Shown: positions 8,758-18,077, numbered from the stretch's first letter. The stretch: DNA of 64,000 bases from Umbribacter vaginalis (GCA_001552935.1 KQ959676.1:36323-100322); one strand, 5' to 3'. Notes: generated by a model from the sequence alone, not told the origin. Numbers and translations are program-made.

Positions 8758-9452
8758 TAGAGGCTCCCCCTTGCACGTGCGTACAAGCAAGCAGCCATAA
8801 GACCAATAAGCGAACCAACAATAATAGCAGGCCCGTTTAAGCCAAGAAGCTTGCATCCAATAACGCCGATGCCAGCAAAAATAGCTGCAACAATATCGTC
8901 ACGCGTTCCCAAAGCAAGTGCCAACAAGCAAATAAAAACCGACGTCATAGCAAATGAAGCTACAGGAAGCGGCAAGCTAAGCGCACCGCCAATCACGCAA
9001 CCAACTACGCCTGAAATCGTCCACGATGTTTGAGAAAATATATTCACCCACGTAGCACGCGTAATATCCCAATCTTGCGTTTTGAACTTCGTCATGTTGA
9101 TGCCAAACGACTCATCGGTTACGTTACCGGCGAATAATATGGCACGCGCTGGTGAAACATTCGCTGCATAAGGAGATAACGATGCGGAATAGAGCATTTG
9201 ACGCAAATTTACAAGCGCAATACTGGCAATAATTGACGGTAAAGGAGTGCCTGCAAGATACATATTAGGAAGCATGAATTGCCCTGTTCCCGAATAAAAT
9301 AGAACACACATAATCAGCACTTGAAGTGGGCTTAAGCCGATAGATGCACTTAAAATACCACAGGGAACACCAATTGCGACATAGCCAAACACAATAGGCA
9401 GCGCTGCTATAAACGCTTCTTTTATTGCTGTTATATGCTGTAACGCGTTCAC
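8757..9452 (-). CDS. azlC: AzlC-type large subunit of branched-chain amino-acid exporter
   Basis: A 231-residue polytopic membrane protein. The opening AFIAALPIVFGYVAIGVPCGILSASIGLSPLQVLIMCVLFYSGTGQFM contains the AzlC core motif (P...GY...G...G.....G......l.S...y.G..Qf). LVNLRQMLYSASLSPY and ILFAGNVTDESFGIN follow. Members export branched-chain or other hydrophobic amino acids in Bacillus (AzlCD) and E. coli (YgaZH). The substrate here is unknown. It ends within TAATG of azlD, so the two form a coupled pair. No dedicated regulator lies next to it. Confidence 0.92.
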   Translation of the reverse strand: MNALQHITAIKEAFIAALPIVFGYVAIGVPCGILSASIGLSPLQVLIMCVLFYSGTGQFMLPNMYLAGTPLPSIIASIALVNLRQMLYSASLSPYAANVSPARAILFAGNVTDESFGINMTKFKTQDWDITRATWVNIFSQTSWTISGVVGCVIGGALSLPLPVASFAMTSVFICLLALALGTRDDIVAAIFAGIGVIGCKLLGLNGPAIIVGSLIGLMAACLYARARGSL

Positions 9453-9853
9453 TATTGTTACGAATCCCTTTCATGCTCACGCATCGTACAAAATAAGATT
9501 CACGTGCATACTGCACATGCGGGTGCTGTGACATGCAGCAGATCTCCATCAACTGACGTGCTTTGGTGCCTATCGCACACGCGTGCTTATGACGTTAATC
9601 AGGGCGTTTAACGCGTGATGCAGAACCCGCATACCGCACACGCATGCTTGTGACATAAGCCTGCTCCACGGGTATAGTAACACCGATACGCTCCAAAAAT
9701 TTCCAACAACTATGCAACAGCTTACACGCACAAGAAAACTATAAACAGTATTTACAATTGTTTTCATGAACGTCTATCATCGCTTATAAAATAGATAGAA
9801 ATTCACAGAGTTTTACCATGTTATCAGCCTCTTTTCGTGGAGGAAATACGAAA
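9453..9853. other. Intergenic region between divergent azlC and cysK
   Basis: No protein-like frame is convincing in this stretch. It holds an imperfect direct repeat of about 25 bp (cgcacacgcrtgcttrtgac) at 9578-9602 and 9638-9662, plus G/C-alternating blocks such as gcacatgcgggtgctgtgacatgc near 9515. The azlC promoter must lie at the left end. I see no T-box or other riboswitch consensus here. Confidence 0.5.
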
Positions 9854-9925
9854 ATGCACTCCTTAGAATTGACTTTTCCTAGCAATCAAGTATGTTTAGT
9901 ACAAACAGACGCAGTATGCTTTTAA
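9854..9925 (+). CDS. Possible 23-residue cysteine-containing leader peptide upstream of cysK
   Basis: A short frame begins with ATG at 9854, preceded by GTGGAGGAAATACGAAA (GGAGG, about 10 nt spacing), and ends at TAA 9923-9925. It encodes 23 residues with Cys at positions 14 and 22, so a cysteine codon is the second-last sense codon. Its stop lies within the first arm of a hairpin (9918-9943) that ends 23 nt before the cysK start. This layout resembles amino-acid attenuation leaders. Against it, a promoter-like TTGACT-16-TATGTT lies inside the frame; if used, it would start transcription downstream of the ATG. Two cysteine codons are also a modest signal. Confidence 0.35.
   Translation: MHSLELTFPSNQVCLVQTDAVCF
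9869..9896 (+). promoter_or_regulatory. Candidate sigma-70-type promoter for cysK
   Basis: TTGACT (9869-9874) and TATGTT (9891-9896) are separated by 16 bp. Initiation near 9903 would give a ~64-nt leader that contains the 9918-9943 hairpin and a GAGAGAGG ribosome site before the cysK ATG. Confidence 0.4.
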
Positions 9926-9943
9926 CTACAACTGCTTAAAAGC
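9918..9943 (+). promoter_or_regulatory. Hairpin in the cysK leader
   Basis: A perfect 8-bp inverted repeat, GCTTTTAA (9918-9925) and TTAAAAGC (9936-9943), with a 10-nt loop. It begins at the last codons of the possible leader ORF and ends 7 nt before the cysK ribosome site. It is A/T-rich and has no T run, so it is not an intrinsic terminator by itself. Confidence 0.45.
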
Positions 9944-9966
9944 TACTCAAGAGAGAGGATATCGTT

Positions 9967-10896
9967 ATGATATACAACAATATTGCTGAAACAGTAGGCA
10001 ACACTCCCCTCGTAGCACTTTCCCGCTACGCTGCAAACCAGCACATTAACGCAACTATTCTTGGGAAAGTTGAAGCATTTAACCCCACCAGTTCGGTGAA
10101 AGACCGTATTGCCATTGCTATGATTGATGATGCCTTTGAGCAAGGTCTGATTGATAACAATACAACACTTATTGAACCAACCTCAGGAAATACTGGCATT
10201 GGACTTGCATCGTGCGCGGCGGCACGCGGCTTAAAGCTTATTATCACGATGCCTGAAACCATGTCGATAGAGCGCCGTAAGCTTATGAAAGCACTGGGTG
10301 CACAGCTGGTGCTTACCGAAGGAGCAAAAGGCATGAAAGGTGCTATTGAAAAGGCACAACAGCTACACGAGGCTACCGAAAATTCATTTATTCCCTCTCA
10401 ATTTACCAATAGTGCCAATCCGCGTATTCACTTTGCAACAACTGGCCCAGAAATCTGGAAGGACACTGACGGAAAGCTTGATATTTTTGTCGCAGGTGTT
10501 GGTACCGGTGGAACAATTTCAGGAACAGGCGCTTTTCTGAAACAGCAAAATCCTTCTATCAAAGTTGTAGCTGTTGAACCAAAAGACAGTCCTCTGTTAA
10601 GTGAAGGACATGCAGGTGCGCATAAAATTCAAGGCATAGGAGCAGGCTTTATACCCGAAACCTTAGATACATCGATATATGATGAAGTAATTGCTATCGA
10701 AAACGAAGAAGCATTTCAACACGCACGCAGTGTAGCTGCACATGAAGGATTGCTCGTAGGAATTTCTTCAGGAGCAGCACTCGCAGCAGCTCAAAAACTG
10801 GCAGCGCGCGAAGAAAACCACGGTAAAACGATTGTTGTACTGCTTCCCGATACAGGAGAGCGTTATTTAACGACCGAACTGTTTAATGTGGAGTAA
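9967..10896 (+). CDS. cysK: Cysteine synthase A (O-acetylserine sulfhydrylase)
   Basis: A PLP enzyme that makes cysteine from O-acetylserine and sulfide. Characteristic motifs in order: VGNTPLVALSRY, NPTSSVKDRIAIAMI with the Schiff-base lysine, EPTSGNTGIGLA (substrate-binding loop), KLIITMPETMSIERRKLMKALGAQLVLT, VGTGGTISGTGAFLK (phosphate-binding glycine loop) and GISSGAALAAA. At 309 residues it is normal for CysK. The ribosome site GAGAGAGG lies 8 nt from the ATG. The gene leads a sulfur-related run with a CymR-like regulator and mnmA; no serine acetyltransferase gene is nearby. Confidence 0.96.
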   Translation: MIYNNIAETVGNTPLVALSRYAANQHINATILGKVEAFNPTSSVKDRIAIAMIDDAFEQGLIDNNTTLIEPTSGNTGIGLASCAAARGLKLIITMPETMSIERRKLMKALGAQLVLTEGAKGMKGAIEKAQQLHEATENSFIPSQFTNSANPRIHFATTGPEIWKDTDGKLDIFVAGVGTGGTISGTGAFLKQQNPSIKVVAVEPKDSPLLSEGHAGAHKIQGIGAGFIPETLDTSIYDEVIAIENEEAFQHARSVAAHEGLLVGISSGAALAAAQKLAAREENHGKTIVVLLPDTGERYLTTELFNVE

Positions 10897-11011
10897 AAAT
10901 CACAAACTTTAGCTTATACTACAGGTATGAATTCGATTCGTTGTAGCAACACCTAATCATAGCTGCATGGTTGTACCCTCTGCAGCTATGAAGTACATCG
11001 AAAGGCGACTC

Positions 11012-11416
11012 ATGAAGATATCAGCTAAAGGTTTATATGCTGTAAAAGCAATGATTTATATTGCGCGACATGCTACGGATGAACCCGTTTCGCTTTCAGA
11101 AATTGCTAGTGAAGAAAACATTTCACGTAAGTATCTCGAACAAATTATGCACACTCTCAGCAGCGCACAACTTGTAGTAGCGACACGCGGTAAATTGGGA
11201 GGCTACCGATTAGCGCTTCCACCTAGTGAAATAAGCATGTTTATGATATTAAAAGCAACGGAAAACTCATTGAGTCCTGGCAGTTCTAACGAAGAGCAGC
11301 ATATTTGCTCAGTAAGTATCGATCCTGATTTATGGAAAGGTTTGGGTGACGCAATCAGGAGCTACTTAAGCGATATTACCCTTGCTACAATACTCAAAGA
11401 TACACAAGCACAATAA
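11012..11416 (+). CDS. Rrf2-family transcriptional regulator (CymR-like)
   Basis: The N-terminal winged-helix MKISAKGLYAVKAMIYIARH and the SLSEIASEENISRKYLEQIMHTL / ATRGKLGGYRLA segments are diagnostic of Rrf2 proteins. The start is the ATG at 11012, preceded by GAAAGG; upstream in-frame codons lack a site. It has only one Cys in the C-terminal half, so the three-cysteine iron-sulfur site of IscR is missing. That makes a CymR-like cysteine-metabolism repressor more likely than an iron-sulfur sensor. Position between cysK and mnmA agrees. TATACT near 10915 could be the -10 of its own promoter, and a role in controlling cysK is inferred. Confidence 0.88.
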   Translation: MKISAKGLYAVKAMIYIARHATDEPVSLSEIASEENISRKYLEQIMHTLSSAQLVVATRGKLGGYRLALPPSEISMFMILKATENSLSPGSSNEEQHICSVSIDPDLWKGLGDAIRSYLSDITLATILKDTQAQ

Positions 11417-11444
11417 TGCCAGTTTAAAGGAGCACAACCGTATC

Positions 11445-12581
11445 GTGACAGGTAAAGATTCAAGCATTGCAAGCGATTATGCCCAACCAACACCAGGCCA
11501 GCGCGTTTTAAGCGCAATGAGCGGAGGGGTAGACAGTTCAGTTGCTACTCTGTTGTTGCACTCATGGGGTTTAGAAGTACAAGGTGTCACACTCAAATTA
11601 TTTAACAATGAAACCAGTTGCTCTCTTGAAACTAAAACGTGCTGTTCACTTCAAGATGTTGAAGACGCGCGCAGTGTATGTGTCGATTTAGGCGTTTCGC
11701 ACTACGTCTTTAATTTTACAAAAACGTTTGGTACAACGGTTATTGATAAGTTTTGCGATGCGTATTTATCAGGAGAAACACCCAATCCGTGCATCGATTG
11801 CAATCGCTTTGTAAAGTTTGAGGCGCTCCAACAGCGCCGGCGTGATTTAGGTTTCGATTACGTTGCAACAGGACATTATGCGCGGCGCATCTACAACGAT
11901 GACACGCAGCGCTTCGAGTTACATACTGCTTTTGACGAACACAAAGATCAAAGCTACGTATTGTTTCACCTTGATCAAGACACCTTACGCCATATGCTTT
12001 TCCCCCTGGGAGATCTTACAAAAACGCAGGTAAGAGAACTTGCGCGTGAAGCGGGTTTTATCAACGCGCAAAAACAAGAAAGTCAGGACATTTGCTTTGT
12101 TCCCGATGGTAATTATGCAGCGTTTATACACAATAGAACAGGAAAAACATTCACGCCAGGCGCTATCGTGAACCGCGAAGGCAAGCGGCTTGGTACGCAT
12201 CAAGGGCTTATTCACTACACGATCGGCCAGCGCAAAGGCATAGGTGTTGCGGCAGCGCAACCACTGTATGTATACGAAAAGCGTCCAGAAACAAACGAAC
12301 TCGTTGTTGATACTGATATGAAAACGCAGTGTCGCGGCGTTATTGTGCGCGATGTAACGTATGGTGCTCTTGACCATATAGATGGCACGCAGCAGCTCAG
12401 TGTAAAAACACACTATCGTCAAAAAGCTCAAGATGCTGTGGTAACAAATGCCAGCAACAAGCGCCTTCGGATAGAATTTTGTGCTCCACAACGAGCGTGC
12501 GCACCTGGGCAATTTGCAGTTTGTTATCGTGGTGACACTGTTATATGTGGCGGCACGATAGAAGATATCATTCCCGAATAG
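11445..12581 (+). CDS. mnmA: tRNA-specific 2-thiouridylase MnmA
   Basis: Thiolates U34 of tRNA for Lys, Glu and Gln. The PP-loop ATP-binding motif is SAMSGGVDSSVATLL. The first catalytic cysteine is in NPCIDCNRFVKFEAL and the second in ESQDICFVPDGNYAAFI. KDQSYVLFHL, HYTIGQRKGIGVA and the C-terminal beta domain (CAPGQFAVCYRGDTVICGGTIED) complete the family pattern. I favour the GTG at 11445 with AAAGGAG upstream (spacing about 12). An ATG at 11382 would overlap the regulator gene and has no ribosome site. About 20 residues precede the PP loop. The cysteine desulfurase that supplies sulfur is not beside it. Confidence 0.95.
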   Translation: MTGKDSSIASDYAQPTPGQRVLSAMSGGVDSSVATLLLHSWGLEVQGVTLKLFNNETSCSLETKTCCSLQDVEDARSVCVDLGVSHYVFNFTKTFGTTVIDKFCDAYLSGETPNPCIDCNRFVKFEALQQRRRDLGFDYVATGHYARRIYNDDTQRFELHTAFDEHKDQSYVLFHLDQDTLRHMLFPLGDLTKTQVRELAREAGFINAQKQESQDICFVPDGNYAAFIHNRTGKTFTPGAIVNREGKRLGTHQGLIHYTIGQRKGIGVAAAQPLYVYEKRPETNELVVDTDMKTQCRGVIVRDVTYGALDHIDGTQQLSVKTHYRQKAQDAVVTNASNKRLRIEFCAPQRACAPGQFAVCYRGDTVICGGTIEDIIPE

Positions 12582-12755
12582 CGCGTAAGCAAGCAACGGC
12601 GGTTACGGGCAAGCACTTCTTGCTTACGAGCTCTCCTTAGTTACCTTAGTTACGAGCGCTCTTTGGTTGCCACACGTTACGTGCCAAAAAGCGCTCCTTG
12701 ATTACGGATATGTCTTGTTTACGAGCGCCCTTTATTTGAAAACGCCCGTTGCCTC
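12582..12755. repeat. Degenerate repeats between convergent mnmA and ppdK
   Basis: The space between the two convergent genes repeats a block resembling ttacgagcgctccttgrtt at intervals of roughly 35-50 bp (near 12623, 12651, 12690, 12720 and 12758), with substitutions and small gaps. No gene, tRNA or strong terminator hairpin is visible. Confidence 0.5.
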
Positions 12756-15479
12756 CTAGCGCTCCTTGCTTGAAAGTGCTGCCTGAGCTGCCGCTAAACG
12801 CGCAACAGGAACGCGATACGGCGAGCAGCTTACGTAGTCAACACCGATGTTATGGAACGTATGGATTGAATCAGGGTCACCGCCGTGTTCCCCGCAAACA
12901 CCCACTTTCAGCTTGGGATTTCCCTTGCGTCCTAAATCGGTTCCCATCGCAACTAATTTTGCGACAGCAGCATCAATCGTTGCAAACGGGTTATACGCAA
13001 GCAGCTTTTCAGATAAATATTGAGGGATGAACTCCCCTTCCACGTCATCGCGGCTAAAACCAAAGGTAGTTTGCGTAAGGTCGTTTGTGCCGAAGCTAAA
13101 GAAGTCTGCCTGCTTAGCAATTTCGTCGGCCGTCAGCGCTGCACGCGGCAACTCAATCATAGTTCCAACAGGAATTTCAAGTGAAACACCAAATTCATCA
13201 GCAATTTCTTGAACTGTTTGCTCACAGGTTGCACGCAACTTTTTCAGCTCGCGCACAGTACAAACCAGTGGGATCATAATTTCTGGTTTGGGATGTAAAC
13301 CTTCTTTTATCAGACGTGCTGCTGCTGTTGCAATAGCACGTACTTGCATAACCGGCAAAATGGGATACACAATGCCAAGACGGCAACCGCGCAGACCAAG
13401 CATAGGATTTGCTTCTACAAACGAATCAATTTTTGAAAGCAGCAAACGTTTTTCAGATAGTTGCTCATCAGCAACACCCTGCGCTTCTAAACGAGCGATC
13501 TCAACCGCTAAATCGCGCGGATTTTCCAAGAACTCATGCAAAGGCGGATCGAGCAAACGCACAATAACAGGCAGCTCATCCATAGCTTTAAACATACCAT
13601 AGAAGTCTTCTTGCTGAGCTGTAAACAACTTATCAGTTGCTTCTTTGCGCACGTCAGCGTTATCGTTTAAGATGAACGTTTGAATAATTTGTTTGCGCTC
13701 GCCTAAAAACATGTGCTCGGTTCTGTCAAGCCCGATACCTTCTGCACCAAACGAACGTGAAAGACGCGCATCTTCTGGGTTATCGGCGTTTGCACGTACG
13801 CCTAACTGTCTGAATTCATCAGCCCATTCCAAGATAGTGTCAAGATTTCCCGTAAGTGACGGCGATACTAAATCGACAGCACCCAAAACGACAATGCCCG
13901 TTGTTCCATCAAGGGAGATAAGGTCGCCCTCATGCAGCACAACCGATGTGCCGCTCACGCGTGCTTCTTTAGCTTGCGCGTCAATTTTAAGCGCCTCAAC
14001 ACCACAAACGCAAGGAGCGCCCATGCCACGTGCAATAACAGCAGCATGCGAAGTTTTGCCACCATGGGACGTAAGGATACCTTCAGCAGCAATCATGCCT
14101 GCAAGATCGTCAGGTGTTGTTTCCCAGCGTACCAAAATTGTTTTTTCGCCACGCTCAGCAGCTTCAACTGCTGCTTTAGCTGAAAAGACGCATTTTCCAA
14201 CTGCAGCTCCAGGAGAAGCATTCAATCCGCGCGCCAAAACATCGTAGTGAGCATTCGCGTCAAATTGCGGGTGAAGCAGCTGGTCAAGTTGCTGTGGTTC
14301 GATACGCATGACCGCTTCCTCTTTGCTAATAAGCCCCTCAGTATGCATATCAATCGCAATTTTAAGCGCCGATGCAGCTGTACGCTTGCCAACGCGCGTT
14401 TGCAGCATCCACAGTTTACCCTGTTCAATGGTAAATTCGATATCCATCATATCGCGATAATGTTGCTCAAGTATCAAAAACACACGCTCAAGCTCACTGC
14501 CTGCTTCCTGCAATCCTTCAACTGTTTTAAGCTCTGATATAGGAGAAGTGTTACGAATACCAGCAACAACGTCTTCACCTTGCGCATTTACCAAGTAGTC
14601 GCCATAAAATTCCTTGGTGCCATCAGCAGGGTTACGCGTGAATGCCACGCCTGTTGCTGAGGTATTGCCCTTGTTACCAAACACCATGCACTGAACATTA
14701 ACGGCAGTACCTAAATCGTCGGGAATCCTGTTCTTTGAGCGATACAACACCGCGCGCGGATTATTCCAGCTTCCAAACACTGCTTCAATAGCAAGCTTAA
14801 GCTGCACTAAAGGATCTTGCGGAAACGCACAGCTTGAACCCTCAACAAGCTGAGGATATTGATCTTGCGGCGTATATTGCGAAAAAATGCGTTTAAACTC
14901 CTGCACTAATTCTTCCAAATCGCTAGCCGTCAGTTGTGTATCAGATTCAACATTACGCTTGCGTTTCATGCTGATAATGGCGTTTTCAAACAAATCGCCG
15001 TCAAGCCCGATAACCACGTTCGAAAACATTTGAATAAAACGGCGATACGAATCCCATGCAAAACGCGGATTGTTCGTTTGTGCAATAAGGCCATGAATCG
15101 ATCGATCATTCAAGCCTAAGTTCAACACGGTGTCCATCATGCCTGGCATCGACAAAGGCGCACCCGAGCGCACCGACACCAGCAGCGGATCGTTATCGTC
15201 CCCAATAGTTTTACCCATGCGCTTTTCAAGATCAACGCGGTATTCATGTATCTCTTCAAGAGCGCCATCAGGCCATACGTTTGATGCGTTGGCATATTCC
15301 ATGCACGTTTGGCAGGTGATAGTAAAACCAGGAGGAACGGGCAAGTCAAGATTTGCCATTTCTGCTAAATTAGCGCCTTTGCCTCCCAAAAGAGCCTTCA
15401 TATGGGCGCTTCCTTCAGTAACGTTTACTCCCGCTGCATCTTTTCCGAATCGATAGACTCGTTTAACCTGATTGGTCAC
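12756..15479 (-). CDS. ppdK: Pyruvate, phosphate dikinase
   Basis: Interconverts pyruvate + ATP + phosphate and PEP + AMP + pyrophosphate, common in anaerobes using pyrophosphate-linked glycolysis. Domains in order: N-terminal nucleotide-binding region (LLGGKGANLAEMANLDLPVPPGF), long ATP-grasp segment (QTRVGKRTAASALKIAIDM), the phosphohistidine loop GGKTSHAAVIARGMGAPCVCG, and the C-terminal PEP/pyruvate barrel (EGIGLDRTEHMFL, RGCRLGIVYPILPVMQVRAI, FSFGTNDLTQTTFGFSRDD, VGVCGEHGGDP with the catalytic Cys). I place the start at GTG 15479, which has GAAGGAG at 6 nt spacing; that gives 907 residues, close to the family's ~880. Upstream in-frame residues lack conservation. It is monocistronic. Confidence 0.95.
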   Translation of the reverse strand: MTNQVKRVYRFGKDAAGVNVTEGSAHMKALLGGKGANLAEMANLDLPVPPGFTITCQTCMEYANASNVWPDGALEEIHEYRVDLEKRMGKTIGDDNDPLLVSVRSGAPLSMPGMMDTVLNLGLNDRSIHGLIAQTNNPRFAWDSYRRFIQMFSNVVIGLDGDLFENAIISMKRKRNVESDTQLTASDLEELVQEFKRIFSQYTPQDQYPQLVEGSSCAFPQDPLVQLKLAIEAVFGSWNNPRAVLYRSKNRIPDDLGTAVNVQCMVFGNKGNTSATGVAFTRNPADGTKEFYGDYLVNAQGEDVVAGIRNTSPISELKTVEGLQEAGSELERVFLILEQHYRDMMDIEFTIEQGKLWMLQTRVGKRTAASALKIAIDMHTEGLISKEEAVMRIEPQQLDQLLHPQFDANAHYDVLARGLNASPGAAVGKCVFSAKAAVEAAERGEKTILVRWETTPDDLAGMIAAEGILTSHGGKTSHAAVIARGMGAPCVCGVEALKIDAQAKEARVSGTSVVLHEGDLISLDGTTGIVVLGAVDLVSPSLTGNLDTILEWADEFRQLGVRANADNPEDARLSRSFGAEGIGLDRTEHMFLGERKQIIQTFILNDNADVRKEATDKLFTAQQEDFYGMFKAMDELPVIVRLLDPPLHEFLENPRDLAVEIARLEAQGVADEQLSEKRLLLSKIDSFVEANPMLGLRGCRLGIVYPILPVMQVRAIATAAARLIKEGLHPKPEIMIPLVCTVRELKKLRATCEQTVQEIADEFGVSLEIPVGTMIELPRAALTADEIAKQADFFSFGTNDLTQTTFGFSRDDVEGEFIPQYLSEKLLAYNPFATIDAAVAKLVAMGTDLGRKGNPKLKVGVCGEHGGDPDSIHTFHNIGVDYVSCSPYRVPVARLAAAQAALSSKER

Positions 15480-15894
15480 CTTAATCTCCTTCAGCGAATT
15501 GGTTTGCTTGCCTACACAATACGCGCTTGTAATACCTTCGTACACAACGAGCTTCGTGCACAACAAACACGCGAGGTACAAATTCTAGGCATACCTACCA
15601 CGTACTATTTCCACACGGGGCATGTGCACCCTGCTTACACGCTGCAAAGCACCTCTGTGCAGATACTGCAGTGTAATTATAAAACACAGTGCTTCTGCAT
15701 TACTATATATGTGCAGGCTGTAACGCATTTTTTACAAAGCAACAGGTATCATGTGAACTTATACGAAACTTTCACATAATTGCTTCGTCCTTATAGTACT
15801 CTAAGATAAGACACAATAAACGCGCTATCACGCATACGTTGCGAAATTTACCGCGTATGGTTGTTGGTGCGCGCAAGCATGAAAGGAGGCTTGT
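15480..15894. promoter_or_regulatory. Divergent promoter region of ppdK and the two-component system
   Basis: No gene is seen in these 415 bp. A promoter-like TTGCTT (15780-15785), 16 bp, TAAGAT (15802-15807) points to the response regulator, whose AAAGGAGG ribosome site is at 15881-15888. Between 15640 and 15715 there are several GTGCAG/CTGCAG-type short inverted segments, which could be operator-like but have no recognised consensus. Confidence 0.45.
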
Positions 15895-16608
15895 ATGCAT
15901 CTGTTGCTTATTGAAGATGACCGCAGCTTGTCACGTACCTTGCAAGCACTCCTGCAGGAGCACAACTACTCAGTTGACTGTGTGTTTGATGGCACAACAG
16001 GACTTACCTATGCGCGCTGTGGTGAATATGACATTATTATCTGCGATGTAATGATTCCTGAAATTGATGGTTTAAGTGTATGTAAAAAATTGCGACGAGA
16101 AGGCATATCAACACCTGTTTTAATGCTTACTGCACGCGGAAGTGTTGCTGATAAAATTGAAGGCTACGACAGCGGTGCCGACGACTACATGACAAAACCG
16201 TTCTCGACTGCAGAACTGCTGGCTCACTTGCGCGCACTGGCGCGCCGTCAAGGATCTGTTCTGTTTGAAAAAATTGACGTAGGCGACTTAAGCCTTAATC
16301 TTGAAGCACACGAACTGCAATGTAACGACAAAAAAATTAACCTCTCGCAAAAAGAATTCATCATTGCGCAACTGTTTATGTCAGCGCCCACCCATACCCT
16401 CACAAAAGACATGATTATTGCAAAAGCGTGGGATAGCGAAAGCTTTGTTATGGATAATAACGTTGAAGCGTATATCTCATTTTTGCGCAAAAAAATCCGT
16501 TTTGTGGGCTCAAGCGTACGTATTGAAACAATGCGAAAAATTGGATATAAACTGGTAATCGATGAAAAATCAGCCGATACACAATCGACAAGGTCGCTCG
16601 ATGATTAA
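15895..16608 (+). CDS. OmpR-family response regulator
   Basis: A 237-residue two-domain regulator. The receiver has the acidic pair IEDD, phospho-acceptor Asp51 in YDIIICDVMIPEIDG, Thr in MLTARG and Lys in DDYMTKPF. The C-terminal winged helix follows (LQCNDKKINLSQKEFIIAQLF...DNNVEAYISFLRKKI...IETMRKIGYKLV). AAAGGAGG lies 6 nt before the ATG. The stop overlaps the start of the histidine kinase gene, so the two are translationally coupled and should be partners. The stimulus and targets are not evident; the two membrane-protein genes at 18078-18801 are the nearest candidates. Confidence 0.94.
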   Translation: MHLLLIEDDRSLSRTLQALLQEHNYSVDCVFDGTTGLTYARCGEYDIIICDVMIPEIDGLSVCKKLRREGISTPVLMLTARGSVADKIEGYDSGADDYMTKPFSTAELLAHLRALARRQGSVLFEKIDVGDLSLNLEAHELQCNDKKINLSQKEFIIAQLFMSAPTHTLTKDMIIAKAWDSESFVMDNNVEAYISFLRKKIRFVGSSVRIETMRKIGYKLVIDEKSADTQSTRSLDD

Positions 16609-17935
16609 GCGCTCAACGAATAGCATAATAAAAACACTTCGCTTGAAATTTATTGCCGTAGTCATTATTGTGAGCTTCGTTTTGCTTACCAGTATCTCAG
16701 CACTTCTGTGTATCTTAAGTTTTAACCGCTCGGTGGATGAACTTTCCTTTTCACTTAATCAAGCCTTACAGCGAAGCACATCAGCCTATATTTTCCCACG
16801 TCAACCTGAGAATTACTATATGCTCCACCAAGATGAAGCGCTTGCACCTTTCGAGCTCAACGCATCTCATTATGGCACTAACGCTCTTCCTATTCCTGTT
16901 GCCGTTTATCGAATAAGTGCTGGTGGCGTTATAGACCTTGTAGCTCAAGCGTCTCAAGCAGTTCTTTCGCCACAAACGCTTGGAACAAGCATTGAAGAAG
17001 CGCTGAACAATACGCATGACACAGGCTCACTACCGCACGCAAATTTACACTTTGCAAAAACATACGCGTACGGTTCAACTTATATTGCCTTCGCAGAAAC
17101 AAGCTCTTTGCGAGAATGGAAACGCGTTGCTGTTATGCTTGTATTTGGCGAGCTTGTAACATTGATTTTTATCAGCGTTATCGTAACGTTAATTGCCAAC
17201 TGGCTGCTGTTGCCAACTCAGCGCGCCTGGGAAGAACAGCGACGCTTTATTGCTGATGCATCTCACGAACTTAAAACACCTCTTACTATAATTCTTGCAA
17301 ATATCTCGCTTATAACACATCACAAAGACCATACGATTCAGCAAGAAATTCAGTGGATTAACGCCATTGCGCACGAAGTAAAGCGCATGGAGCATCTTAC
17401 AGGTGAAATGCTACGACTTGCTCATGTGGAAGAATCAGACAAGCTGGTAGTAACAACCCTATCGCTCAACGAGCTTATCGAAAAAGAACTGTTGCAATTT
17501 GAAGCGCTTGCCTATGAACATCATTTTACCCTTGAGTGCAGCAGTAGTGAGCCTATTAACATACAAGCTGATGAAGATAAAATTCAGCAATGCTTTGCAA
17601 CCTTGCTTGACAATGCGTGCAAATACGTTAATGAACAGGGATTTGTTCGCGTAGAACTGAAACGAGATGCAAGGCGTGCGCAGGTCTACATCACCAATAG
17701 CGGTGGCGATATTAGTGAAAAAGATGCGCTTCATTTATTTGAGCGCTTTTATCGATCGGATAAATCGCGTGGAAGTAGCATTGAGGGCTTTGGCTTAGGT
17801 TTATCAATTGCGCGTGAAATTGTTCGTAAACACCGTGGCACATTGCAATTATATGCCTATGGCAAAGGAGAAACCTGTTTTCGCGTGACTCTTCCTCTTA
17901 AACAGCCGGTCAAAAAGCTCTTTGATGACAAATAA
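16601..17935 (+). CDS. Membrane-bound sensor histidine kinase
   Basis: About 444 residues. The first transmembrane helix is near residues 14-40 (LKFIAVVIIVSFVLLTSISAL), a ~130-residue extracytoplasmic domain follows, and a second helix (AVMLVFGELVTLIFISVIVT) precedes the kinase. The H-box is RRFIADASHELKTPLTIILA; N-box DNACKYVNEQG; G-boxes LFERFYRSDKSRG and GFGLGLSIAREIVRKHRG. I take the ATG at 16601, whose ATGATTAA overlaps the regulator stop, in preference to an in-frame ATG at 16562 without ribosome site. Partner of the upstream OmpR-type regulator. The extracytoplasmic domain is not one I recognise. Confidence 0.93.
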   Translation: MIKRSTNSIIKTLRLKFIAVVIIVSFVLLTSISALLCILSFNRSVDELSFSLNQALQRSTSAYIFPRQPENYYMLHQDEALAPFELNASHYGTNALPIPVAVYRISAGGVIDLVAQASQAVLSPQTLGTSIEEALNNTHDTGSLPHANLHFAKTYAYGSTYIAFAETSSLREWKRVAVMLVFGELVTLIFISVIVTLIANWLLLPTQRAWEEQRRFIADASHELKTPLTIILANISLITHHKDHTIQQEIQWINAIAHEVKRMEHLTGEMLRLAHVEESDKLVVTTLSLNELIEKELLQFEALAYEHHFTLECSSSEPINIQADEDKIQQCFATLLDNACKYVNEQGFVRVELKRDARRAQVYITNSGGDISEKDALHLFERFYRSDKSRGSSIEGFGLGLSIAREIVRKHRGTLQLYAYGKGETCFRVTLPLKQPVKKLFDDK

Positions 17936-18077
17936 CCTTATCTTCAAATTACAATAAACGAGCAGTTCAGACCCATAAGCGTTCGCTCATTGTTGCAAGA
18001 ATGTTACGATATTGAAATTTTTGTTACAAGGAGTAAAATTATTAACGTAATGCAAAGCCAAAGAAAAAGGAGAAACT

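Noticed and set aside
9570-9767. Minus-strand frame of 65 residues upstream of azlC
   Set aside because: Weak start, no family features, and it covers direct repeats.
9453-9966. Possible T-box or SAM riboswitch upstream of azlC/cysK
   Set aside because: No T-box (GGGTGG..) or S-box core; only the small hairpin is present.
11012-11416. IscR identity for the Rrf2 protein
   Set aside because: The three cysteines of the Fe-S site are missing; CymR-like is preferred.
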